Counted from the first letter of the stretch, positions 1 to 5,137 are shown. The stretch is 6,320 bases of DNA from Gemmatimonadaceae bacterium (GCA_013820975.1 JACDHQ010000136.1:1-6320), one strand, 5' to 3'. The notes: generated by a model not told the origin, from the sequence alone. Numbers and translations are program-made.

Positions 1-96
1 GAACCGCCCTGCGAACCACCCTGCGAACCACCCTGCGAACCACCCTGCGAACCACCCTGCGAACCACCCTGCGAACCACCCTGCGAACCGCCCGGC
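1..96. repeat. 12-bp tandem repeat (8 units) encoding SQGG
   Basis: Eight consecutive 12-bp units occupy this stretch. Units 2-7 (13-84) are identical, GAACCACCCTGC. Unit 1 (1-12) differs by one base, and unit 8 (85-96, GAACCGCCCGGC) by two. On the minus strand each unit reads as a four-residue Gly/Ser/Gln block inside the hydrophilic gene. The unit is a multiple of three, so gain or loss of copies keeps the reading frame. The inner copies are identical while the last copy has diverged, as expected of slippage or unequal recombination. The array continues past the left edge, so its full copy number is unknown. Confidence 0.95.
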
Positions 97-326
97 GAGG
101 CCTGCCGCGACGAGCTGTCGTCACGCTGGCTGCCCGCACGATCCGACCCCGAGCTGGCGTCGCGCTTGGGATCCAGGCTCTCAGAGCCCGAGCCCGCATC
201 GCGCCGGCTGCCCGACTGGTCCGACCCGGAGCTCGAGCCCGCCTTCATGCCGCGGTCGTCGTCGAGCGAGCCGCTGCCGCTGCCGCTGCGATTCGAGTTG
301 CGATCCCTGTCGTTGTCATTCGCCAT
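1..326 (-). CDS. Hydrophilic low-complexity protein with C-terminal SQGG repeats (partial, 3' end outside window)
   Basis: This gene reads leftward from an ATG at 326-324 and is still open at base 1, so only its first 108 residues are visible. A strong Shine-Dalgarno (GGAGG, complement of 336-340) lies 9 nt before the start, which supports it. The protein starts MANDNDRDRNSNRSGSGSGS and consists almost entirely of Ser, Gly, Asp, Arg and Gln, with hardly any hydrophobic residues, no signal peptide and no membrane segment. Residues 32-43 and 58-69 are an imperfect 12-residue repeat (SSGSDQSGSRRD and SSGSDRAGSQRD, 9 of 12 identical). From residue 79 the chain becomes Gly-Gly followed by seven SQGG units up to the window edge. 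It is probably intrinsically disordered and cytoplasmic. The look recalls small hydrophilic stress-associated proteins, but no KGG or other named motif is present, so I assign no function. That it is a real gene is supported by the Shine-Dalgarno and by the frame-preserving repeat. Confidence 0.72.
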   Translation of the reverse strand, partial: MANDNDRDRNSNRSGSGSGSLDDDRGMKAGSSSGSDQSGSRRDAGSGSESLDPKRDASSGSDRAGSQRDDSSSRQASPGGSQGGSQGGSQGGSQGGSQGGSQGGSQGG

Positions 327-520
327 GGTGCGATTCCTCCAACAGATTGTCACCTGATCCATCGCCGCGTACGCTGAGCCTGGTTGCCAGACGCACCGGC
401 GGGACGACGCTTGGTAGCGCACAGCCGATGCCATCATGGCAGGGGATCAAGTAGTCTTGTAGCAACCTGACCTGTACTGCTGATGACCCTGATTAACATC
501 GAATTGATGGCACGAGACGC
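327..520. promoter_or_regulatory. Divergent intergenic region, presumed promoters for both flanking genes
   Basis: These 194 bp separate two genes that are read away from each other, so both promoters should lie here. The stretch around 440-510 is visibly more AT-rich than the genes. A TAACAT at 494-499 resembles a -10 box for the rightward gene, but I find no -35 hexamer at proper spacing, so no promoter is called precisely. The leftward gene's Shine-Dalgarno is at 336-340. No tRNA or other RNA gene was recognised here. Confidence 0.4.
429..441. promoter_or_regulatory. 13-bp palindrome, candidate operator
   Basis: TGCCAT-C-ATGGCA is a perfect 6+6 inverted repeat with a single central base, located in the middle of the divergent intergenic region. 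Symmetry and position are what one would expect of a dimeric regulator's binding site. No second copy was seen elsewhere in the window, and no regulator family is assigned. It could be chance. Confidence 0.3.
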
Positions 521-1819
521 GTGACAGCCTCATCGCTTCACCTTCCGCCACGGCTTGCTGCCGGAGCACGGGTCGCACTCATCGCGCCGGCCGGACCACT
601 CGCGGGCGACGACGACCTCGATCGCGCAGTCGAGCAGTCGCGCGCACTCGGCTGGGAGCCGCTGATCGGCGACCATGCTGCCGGACGGCACACGTACTTC
701 TCGGGCGACGATGCACAGCGGCTGCACGACCTGAACGCCGCCATCGCGCACGACGCGATCGACGGCATCTGGTGCCTGCGTGGAGGCTACGGCGTGATGC
801 GTCTCCTCGACGGCATCGATTACGACATGCTTCGCCGGCACCCCAAGCCGCTCATCGGCTATAGCGACGTGACGGCGATCCATGCGGCGGTATCCGCGCG
901 GTGCGGACTCGTGAGCTATCACGGCCCGATGGCACGTGCGCCGCTCTCCGCCTTCGGGATGCGCTCGCTCAAGGCTGCGGTCATCGAAGGTGGCGAGTCA
1001 TGCGGGAAGGCAGACGGTGCGCGAACGCTGCATGGCGGCACGGCAACAGGACGGCTTGCCGGCGGCAACCTGGCGCTGGTCGCCTCGCTCTGCGGGACAC
1101 CGTATGCCGTGGATCTCGACGGGGCGATCCTCTTCCTCGAGGACGTCAACGAGCCGGTGTACCGGATCGACCGGATGTTCCAGCAACTGCTGCTCAGCGG
1201 CGGGCTTCGCAAGTGCGCGGGGCTCGTGCTGGGGGCGTTCACCGAGATGCCAGACCAGGGGAGTGACGCGGGGCGCACGGTCGAGGATAACTTCCGCGAG
1301 GTAGCGGCGATGCTCGGCATCCCCTGCATCGCTGGCGCTCCGATCGGGCACATTGACGACCAGTGGACCCTCCCGATCGGGCAGGTGGCAACACTCGATG
1401 CCGACACGTGCGAGCTGCGCACCACCCATCCCGAGATCGCACATAGTCATCCGAGGAAGCATCCAATGAAATCCGGCACCGACCTGTACGCCGAAGCGAA
1501 GTCGCGCATCCGCGAAGTGAGCCCAAGGGAAGTCAAGGCCATGCAGGAGCGCGGCGAGGCATTCACGCTCCTCGATGTCCGCGACCAGAACGAGGTCAAC
1601 CTCGGCAAGGTGCCCGGTGCGATGCACATCTCGCGCGGCACCCTCGAGGGAAAGGTCGAATCTGCCATCCCGCGAGACGCGAACGTCGTCATCTACTGCG
1701 CTGGCGGCAATCGAAGCGCGCTCGCCGCGGTGACGATGCAACAGATGGGATACGCGAATGTCTCCTCCATGTCCGGCGGCTTCCGGGACTGGGCGAACGA
1801 GATTGGGGACGTGGAGTAG
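521..1819 (+). CDS. S66 LD-carboxypeptidase joined in frame to a rhodanese domain
   Basis: The open frame encodes 432 residues. Residues 6-305 are a complete peptidase S66 (LdcA/MccF family) domain. Members cleave an amide bond next to a D-amino acid or related group; LdcA removes the terminal D-Ala from murein tetrapeptides during cell-wall recycling. The catalytic triad is readable: Ser115 in GYSD, Glu207 in LFLEDVNEPVYR, and His277 in IGHIDDQWTLPIG. The N-terminal LPPRLAAGARVALIAPAGP is typical of the family, which supports the GTG start at 521, although no clear Shine-Dalgarno precedes it. Residues 316-432 are a rhodanese domain with LLDVRDQNEV and the active-site loop CAGGNR (Cys393, Arg398), able in principle to carry a persulfide sulfur. 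The linker, residues 306-315, is only about ten residues. S66 enzymes are normally about 300 residues and end where the linker begins, so the rhodanese is an addition. There is no signal peptide, so it is likely cytoplasmic. True fusion, lost stop codon, or sequencing error all remain possible. Confidence 0.85.
   Translation: MTASSLHLPPRLAAGARVALIAPAGPLAGDDDLDRAVEQSRALGWEPLIGDHAAGRHTYFSGDDAQRLHDLNAAIAHDAIDGIWCLRGGYGVMRLLDGIDYDMLRRHPKPLIGYSDVTAIHAAVSARCGLVSYHGPMARAPLSAFGMRSLKAAVIEGGESCGKADGARTLHGGTATGRLAGGNLALVASLCGTPYAVDLDGAILFLEDVNEPVYRIDRMFQQLLLSGGLRKCAGLVLGAFTEMPDQGSDAGRTVEDNFREVAAMLGIPCIAGAPIGHIDDQWTLPIGQVATLDADTCELRTTHPEIAHSHPRKHPMKSGTDLYAEAKSRIREVSPREVKAMQERGEAFTLLDVRDQNEVNLGKVPGAMHISRGTLEGKVESAIPRDANVVIYCAGGNRSALAAVTMQQMGYANVSSMSGGFRDWANEIGDVE
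1453..1459 (+). promoter_or_regulatory. Internal Shine-Dalgarno before the rhodanese ATG
   Basis: GAGGAAG lies inside the S66-rhodanese reading frame, with its GAGGA core 8 nt before an in-frame ATG at 1466. It is a better ribosome binding site than the one in front of the whole gene at 521, where none is obvious. Its placement exactly at the domain boundary suggests that the rhodanese is, or recently was, translated on its own. Confidence 0.6.
1466..1819 (+). CDS. Possible separately translated single-domain rhodanese (nested in the fusion frame)
   Basis: Starting at the internal ATG gives a 117-residue protein, the usual size of a stand-alone single-domain rhodanese. Its beginning (MKSGTDLYAEAKSRIREVS) looks like a natural N-terminus of small cytoplasmic rhodaneses rather than a linker. 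The domain holds LLDVRDQNEV at residues 35-44 and the loop CAGGNR with the sulfur-carrying Cys at residue 78. The usual GHIPGA motif is here LGKVPGA, with Lys where His is common. The closing segment YANVSSMSGGFRDWAN matches the family's C-terminal pattern. It may be a sulfur-transfer or thiol-handling protein; the partner is unknown. This entry is an alternative product of the same frame as the 521-1819 gene, not an extra gene in another frame. Confidence 0.5.
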   Translation: MKSGTDLYAEAKSRIREVSPREVKAMQERGEAFTLLDVRDQNEVNLGKVPGAMHISRGTLEGKVESAIPRDANVVIYCAGGNRSALAAVTMQQMGYANVSSMSGGFRDWANEIGDVE

Positions 1820-1826
1820 TCCCACT

Positions 1827-1861
1827 TAGCTGATAGCCGATAGCCGATCGCGGATAGCTGT
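1827..1861. repeat. Heptamer tandem repeat, 5 imperfect units
   Basis: The gap between the rhodanese stop and the Nudix start is mostly filled by five 7-bp units: TAGCTGA, TAGCCGA, TAGCCGA, TCGCGGA, TAGCTGT. The two central units are identical and the others differ by one to three bases. The last unit ends only 5 bp before the Nudix ATG, so the repeat occupies the place where a ribosome binding site would be expected. Fold potential is weak, and I do not call it a terminator. Confidence 0.75.
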
Positions 1862-1866
1862 TTTCG

Positions 1867-2472
1867 ATGCACAGCCTCCTCGCCCATCCGGACATCGTCC
1901 GCGTCACCCGGTCGCTGCGCGAGCGGCCGGGGCGTGCAGCGGCGTCGTACGAGGGCGCGCGATTCGCTGCCATCGCGCTCGTCGTGCGCCCGGCGGATGC
2001 GGGCCCCGAGCTGCTGATGATCAAGCGCGCCGATGTCGAGGGGGATCCGTGGAGTGGCCACATCGCGTGCCCCGGCGGACGCCTGGATCCGGACGATTGC
2101 GACCTTGCCGCGACGGCGATTCGCGAGACGCTCGAGGAAACGGGGATCGACATCGCACGCGAGGGGACGCTCATCGGTGCACTCGACGACCTCTCCCCGC
2201 GGACGCCGCGGCTTCCTCCCATCATCATCCGCCCCTTTGTCGCGGTCGTCGGGCGCGATGTCAAGCTCACCGCGAATCGCGAGGTGGCCGCCGCGTTCTG
2301 GATTCCGCTGGCGGCGATTCGGGAGCGGGCGTCATGGGGACTCGGCACGGTGATCGTGCGCGAGGCCGAGGAGGCGGAGGTGCCGACCTTCAGGCACGGG
2401 GACCACACCGTGTGGGGGCTGACCGAGCGCGCTCTGCGGGACTTCCTGCACCGGCTGGAGGGGGATCCCTAA
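1867..2472 (+). CDS. Nudix hydrolase, CoA pyrophosphatase (NudL)-like
   Basis: This encodes 201 residues. The Nudix box runs from Gly71 (GGRLDPDDCDLAATAIRE) to REtLEEtGI at 86-94, with the metal-binding glutamates Glu87, Glu90 and Glu91. The spacing from the second Gly to the REU triplet is one residue longer than in the standard box and equals that of E. coli NudL. Asp-rich DPDD replaces the first Glu, as in that subfamily. The preceding segment LLMIKRADVEGDPWSGHIACPGG corresponds to the CoA-pyrophosphatase signature, in which a basic residue and an H-x-G-Q-FPGG-like element lie before the box; here the Gln is Ile65. These enzymes hydrolyse CoA and its derivatives to 3',5'-ADP and 4'-phosphopantetheine; substrate here is inferred from family only. 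Length is usual for the group and there is no membrane segment. The ATG at 1867 lacks a Shine-Dalgarno and directly follows the heptamer repeat, but no better start exists upstream. It may be cotranscribed with the S66/rhodanese gene 47 bp upstream. Confidence 0.87.
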   Translation: MHSLLAHPDIVRVTRSLRERPGRAAASYEGARFAAIALVVRPADAGPELLMIKRADVEGDPWSGHIACPGGRLDPDDCDLAATAIRETLEETGIDIAREGTLIGALDDLSPRTPRLPPIIIRPFVAVVGRDVKLTANREVAAAFWIPLAAIRERASWGLGTVIVREAEEAEVPTFRHGDHTVWGLTERALRDFLHRLEGDP

Positions 2473-2573
2473 CGGCTCGGGTTCTCGGTGGCGGGTGGGT
2501 GCCTGACAGCGATCGAACCATCAGGTTCTCAATGGCTGGTGCCGGTGCGAGCCCCGCCTTCGCGCTCGCGCTG

Positions 2574-2883
2574 CTGAACCTGCGGTTCGGCCGTGGGTGC
2601 GCCGCCGCATCACCCGCTCGATTGCGATTGTCCCCGCTGCAATCACGGCTATCTTGTATGGCGAACGCGGGACAGCGCAGCTGCTCGTCTTCAGCCAGGT
2701 GATCCTCAGCCTGCAGCTCTCCTTCACGGTGTTCCAGCTCGCCTCCTTTACGCAGGACCGTGGACGATGGGCGTCTTCGTGAACCCGCTGTGGCTCGAGG
2801 TGCTCGCGTACCTGGTCGCGGTGGTCATCGCCTCGCTCAACGTCTGGCTGGTGGTGCAGACGGCGCGCGAGTGGCTCTCGTGA
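2574..2883 (+). pseudogene. mntH: C-terminal remnant of an Nramp (MntH-like) metal transporter, with two frameshifts
   Basis: Three reading frames in succession give the tail of a proton-coupled Mn/Fe importer of the Nramp family. From 2574 one frame reads LNLR; after an apparent one-base loss near 2586 the next reads RPWVRRRITRSIAIVPA, then ILYGERG and LLVFSQVILSLQLSFTVFQL, up to a TGA at 2780-2782. A second one-base loss near 2765 moves to the frame reading MGVFVNPLWLEVLAYL and ending in LNVWLVVQTAREWLS at the TGA, 2881-2883. LLVFSQVILSLQL matches Nramp helix 10, with its conserved SQV, and VNPLWL.ilayLVA matches the last helix. Helix-10 prolines of the family are replaced (LSF, VFQL), in keeping with relaxed selection. 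About three quarters of a normal 400-450-residue transporter is missing; nothing Nramp-like is recognisable upstream of 2574. It lies directly ahead of a stress protein and an MntR-type regulator, a natural setting for mntH. A sequencing error could explain the frameshifts but not the missing N-terminal part. Confidence 0.75.
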
Positions 2884-2890
2884 GGTGACG

Positions 2891-3118
2891 ATGTACACAC
2901 GCATCCTCGTGCCCCTGGAGCACACCGCCTACGACGCGGCCATCCTCGGCCACGTGCGCCAGCTTGCAGGACCCGCCGGCGCGTCACTCGTGCTGATGCA
3001 TGTCGCCGACGGGTTCGCCGCCGGGAACGTGAGCAACCTCGACCTCCGAGAGTCCGAGGAGATCCGCGACGACCGGGACTATCTCGGCGGCGTCCCCATC
3101 GTCCCGCCGCCGGCATGA
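2891..3118 (+). CDS. Universal stress protein (UspA family) with internal deletion, probably non-functional
   Basis: The frame encodes 75 residues from an ATG at 2891, preceded by GAGG at 2882-2885, which overlaps the stop of the Nramp remnant. MYTRILVPLEHTAYDAAIL is the first strand and nucleotide-binding loop of UspA proteins, followed by helix 1 and strand 2 (ASLVLMHVADG, residues 31-41). A loop with ESEEIRDDRDYL then stops where helix 2 should continue, and the chain ends GGVPIVPPPA, which resembles the last strand (typically vPvLlv). Full proteins have about 140-150 residues. Here some 65-70 central residues, including the G-x2-G-x9-G-S/T ATP-binding motif, are absent although both ends remain. 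The stop overlaps the next ATG (ATGA, 3115-3118), so the deletion has kept the coupling to mntR. A GTG at 2885 is an alternative start but adds only two residues. It is perhaps kept only for translation of the regulator. Confidence 0.7.
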   Translation: MYTRILVPLEHTAYDAAILGHVRQLAGPAGASLVLMHVADGFAAGNVSNLDLRESEEIRDDRDYLGGVPIVPPPA

Positions 3119-3867
3119 CGCCCCGCGACCAACCGCCCGAACTCAGCGCGCCGGTCGAGGACTACCTCAAGGCGATCTACGAGCTCGAGCAGTCGGGGGC
3201 CGCTGCCGGCACGAACGAGCTCGCGGCGCGGCTGCACATCGCGCCGGCCTCAGTGAGCGGAATGGTGCGCCGGCTCGCCGACCAGGAGCTCATCGCCCAC
3301 GAGCGCTACAAGGGCGCGCGGCTGACCGACGCGGGGCGCCGCGCTGCGCTGCGCACCATCCGACGCCACCGGGTGATCGAGACGTACCTCACGCAGGCAC
3401 TCGGCTACCCCTGGGACCTCGTGCATGACGAGGCGGAGCGGCTCGAGCACGCGTGCTCCGACGAACTGGTGGACCGGATGGCAGCGGCCATCGGCGAGCC
3501 GGAGCACGATCCCCACGGCGCCCCGATTCCGACGCGCGAAGGGACGGTGGACGAACGCCGCTTCTCGTCGATTGCCGATCTCCAGGTTGGGGACGAGGCG
3601 CTGGTCCGCCGGGTCAGTGACGAGAATGGCGAGCGCCTGCGCTACCTGGCCGAGCTCGGCATCGTGCCCGGGGTGCAGTTGACCCTCATCGACCGAGCCC
3701 CGTTCGAAGGGCCGATCACGGTGGCGATCGGCGCTGCGCACCAGGTGATCGGCACGTCGCTCGCTACGGAAGTGCTCGTCGAGAGGCTGTCCATGCCGAT
3801 CCGGTCGCCGGGAACGCCTCTTGCGCCGGGGCGACGCAAAGACGCCCGTTCCCGGAGGACGCCGTGA
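3115..3867 (+). CDS. mntR: MntR-type (DtxR family) metal-dependent transcriptional repressor with FeoA-like domain
   Basis: This encodes 250 residues in three parts. A winged helix at about 10-75 (VEDYLKAIYEL, then TNELAARLHIAPASVSGMVRRL as the recognition unit) is followed by the dimerisation and metal domain at about 76-140, then a FeoA/SH3-like domain at about 150-224 (LQVGDEALV, LAELGIVPGVQLTL). A basic, probably disordered tail follows from 227. Compared with DtxR, the ligand positions are His85, Glu89, His104, Glu108, Glu111 and His112, plus Asp16. The residues at the two metal-selectivity positions are Asp16 (Met in iron-sensing DtxR) and Glu108 (Cys in DtxR), the pattern of manganese-sensing MntR. 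Position 19 is Lys where B. subtilis MntR has Glu11, so the second metal site may differ. It should bind Mn(II) and repress Mn-uptake genes. It starts with the ATGA overlap to the stress-protein stop and has no Shine-Dalgarno of its own, so it depends on upstream translation. Its stop overlaps the next gene's GTG. Confidence 0.9.
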   Translation: MTPRDQPPELSAPVEDYLKAIYELEQSGAAAGTNELAARLHIAPASVSGMVRRLADQELIAHERYKGARLTDAGRRAALRTIRRHRVIETYLTQALGYPWDLVHDEAERLEHACSDELVDRMAAAIGEPEHDPHGAPIPTREGTVDERRFSSIADLQVGDEALVRRVSDENGERLRYLAELGIVPGVQLTLIDRAPFEGPITVAIGAAHQVIGTSLATEVLVERLSMPIRSPGTPLAPGRRKDARSRRTP

Positions 3868-4283
3868 CCGCACCAGCCCAGCGCATGCCCATCGATCCAG
3901 ACGCCGCCATCCCGTCGCTCGTCCGCAGCCTTGCCGACGACAGCAAGCGCCTGCTCGGTGACGAAGTACGCCTTGCCAAGCTCGAGACCAAGGAGAGCAT
4001 CAAGGAAGCGTCCCGCGGCCTGCTATGGATGGCGCTCGCCTTCGGGGCCGGCGTCGTCATGCTGGTGTCGTTCACGCTCTTCCTCGCCACGCTCATCGGC
4101 GACCTCGCGAACGGCAACATGTGGGTCGGCGCCCTGGCGACCGGGGTGATCGAGCTCGCGCTGGCTGCCTGGTTGATCCGCAAGGGGATCGGCTCCTTCG
4201 CAACCGACGCGTACACGCTCCCCGAGACGCGAGACACCGCGAAGGATCTCGCCAGCTGGGCAAGGAACCCGCAACGCGCCTGA
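3864..4283 (+). CDS. Holin-X-like small membrane protein (phage holin family, PF07332-type)
   Basis: The gene encodes 139 residues. It starts at GTG 3864 with GGAGG at 3854-3858 five bases ahead; the GTGA overlaps the mntR stop. The N-terminal half (residues 14-51, SLVRSLADDSKRLLGDEVRL and onward) is a charged amphipathic helix. Two membrane helices follow: about 53-79 (LLWMALAFGAGVVMLV and LFLATLI) and 86-106 (MWVGALATGVIELALAAWL). A soluble tail ending in SWARNPQRA completes it. This arrangement is typical of chromosomal proteins named 'phage holin family' (putative actinobacterial holin-X); most are not in prophages, and no phage gene is near. The role is unknown and probably lies in the cell envelope. 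It sits between a metal regulator and two ABC permeases in one coupled cluster. The name should be read as a family label, not as evidence of lysis. Confidence 0.8.
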   Translation: MTAPAQRMPIDPDAAIPSLVRSLADDSKRLLGDEVRLAKLETKESIKEASRGLLWMALAFGAGVVMLVSFTLFLATLIGDLANGNMWVGALATGVIELALAAWLIRKGIGSFATDAYTLPETRDTAKDLASWARNPQRA

Positions 4284-5131
4284 CCTGCTGCAGCAGCGCA
4301 CGGCGATGGCTCCTGGTGAGCGTCGCCGTGCTCCTCGCGTGCCTCCCCGGCCGCCCGGCCGGGGCGCAGGACTTCCGCACCATCGTCATCGACGAGCGCC
4401 TCCGCGACGACCTCGGCCTCCGTCTCGGGTCGCGCGTTGTGCTCGCACCAGTTCCGGGCGAGCCGGGTGATACCGTCATCGTCGCGGCTGTTGCCCGCCG
4501 GCGCGCCGATCCCTCCGAAATCGCACGCGCCGAGTATCGCATCCGCATGCATCTCGACCAGTTGCAGGCCCTATCGGGCAGCGCCGAGCGGGTCGATCGC
4601 TTCGCCGTCGCCACGCAGGACACCGCGAGCATCGCCACCGCAGCAGACGCGATCAACGCCGCTGCGTTCGGGTTCCGGGCCCATCCGTCGCAGAGCGTCG
4701 CCGTCGAGACGTCGCAGACCTTCCGCGTCGTGAGCAGGTTTCACCGGGCCATCGGCGTCATCACCATCGTGGCGAGTGCGATCTTCCTGCTCTGCATCAT
4801 GCTGCTGAAGGTCGACGAGCGGCGCCGGGACGTGGCGGCGCTCCGCCTGCTGGGGATCTCCCGCGGCACGATCATCCGCTCGGTGGTGCTGGAGGCCTCG
4901 CTCATCGCCCTCCTTGGGAGCGCCCTCGGCGTGCTGCTCGGGTTCGTGTCGTCGGCGATCGTCAACCGCTACTACCAGGGCGTGTACCGCACGCCACTCG
5001 TCTTTTCCTTCGTGACGACCGAGGTCGTGACGCTTGCCGTGGTGCTGTCGCTGGTGCTCGGCATTGGCGCCGGGGCGGCGGCCGCGGTTCGCCTCGTCTC
5101 CGTCCGCCCGCTCACGCTCTTCGGCCGGTAG
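4280..5131 (+). CDS. Compact FtsX/MacB-like ABC transporter permease (start uncertain, possibly CTG)
   Basis: The frame gives 283 residues if it starts at CTG 4280, whose last two bases form the TGA stop of the holin-X gene together with the next base (CTGA). No ATG, GTG or TTG in frame precedes the hydrophobic N-terminus closely. The next usual start, GTG 4316, would cut into that helix. From 4280 the chain begins MTCCSSARRWLLVSVAVLL, a basic patch then a hydrophobic segment and AGAQ, resembling a signal anchor or signal peptide. Residues 33-150 form a small periplasmic domain (TIVIDERLRDDLGLRLGSRV), helices lie at about 157-177, 202-228 and 247-270, and the FtsX coupling loop reads VDERRRDVAALRLLGISRG at 178-196. 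The next permease has a comparable strand (EVVVNRLLLRALGAGIGD) only after 135 residues, so this protein is shortened near its N-terminus. It probably pairs with the following permease in a MacB/LolCDE-type ABC transporter, which moves substrates at the envelope rather than importing through a channel. The substrate is unknown. Confidence 0.72.
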   Translation: MTCCSSARRWLLVSVAVLLACLPGRPAGAQDFRTIVIDERLRDDLGLRLGSRVVLAPVPGEPGDTVIVAAVARRRADPSEIARAEYRIRMHLDQLQALSGSAERVDRFAVATQDTASIATAADAINAAAFGFRAHPSQSVAVETSQTFRVVSRFHRAIGVITIVASAIFLLCIMLLKVDERRRDVAALRLLGISRGTIIRSVVLEASLIALLGSALGVLLGFVSSAIVNRYYQGVYRTPLVFSFVTTEVVTLAVVLSLVLGIGAGAAAAVRLVSVRPLTLFGR

Positions 5132-5137
5132 GCAGCC

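Noticed and set aside
507..524. A five-codon frame (ATG at 507 to TGA at 522-524) overlapping the GTG start of the S66 gene by GTGA, as if a leader peptide.
   Set aside because: It has no Shine-Dalgarno, is too short to judge, and the overlap can arise by chance; the GTG start is supported by family alignment alone.
998..1825. Long open frames on the opposite strand across the S66/rhodanese gene, and similar ones across the permeases.
   Set aside because: They are the usual antisense artefacts of GC-rich coding DNA, with Arg/Ala/Ser-rich reading and no recognisable domains.
1827..1866. Possible rho-independent terminator: AGCT at both ends of the heptamer repeat followed by TGTTTT.
   Set aside because: Only about four base pairs could form before mismatches, the T run is short, and the Nudix ATG follows at once.
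2480..2530. Direct repeat GGTTCTC at 2480-2486 and 2524-2530, considered as a deletion or insertion footprint at the Nramp breakpoint.
   Set aside because: Seven bases repeated within 50 bp is not significant, and no element or inverted ends accompany it.
2593..2883. A 96-residue open frame considered as a complete small membrane protein.
   Set aside because: Only its last 39 residues look like protein of a known family; the first part is an out-of-frame reading of the Nramp helix-10 region, so it is part of the pseudogene.
3864..4283. Prophage or lysis cassette suggested by the holin label.
   Set aside because: No endolysin, structural or integrase gene is near, and this family is common as ordinary chromosomal envelope proteins.
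4306..4470. ATG at 4306 considered as the start of the permease gene.
   Set aside because: It is in a different frame from the permease, and its reading is Arg/Pro-rich without family features.
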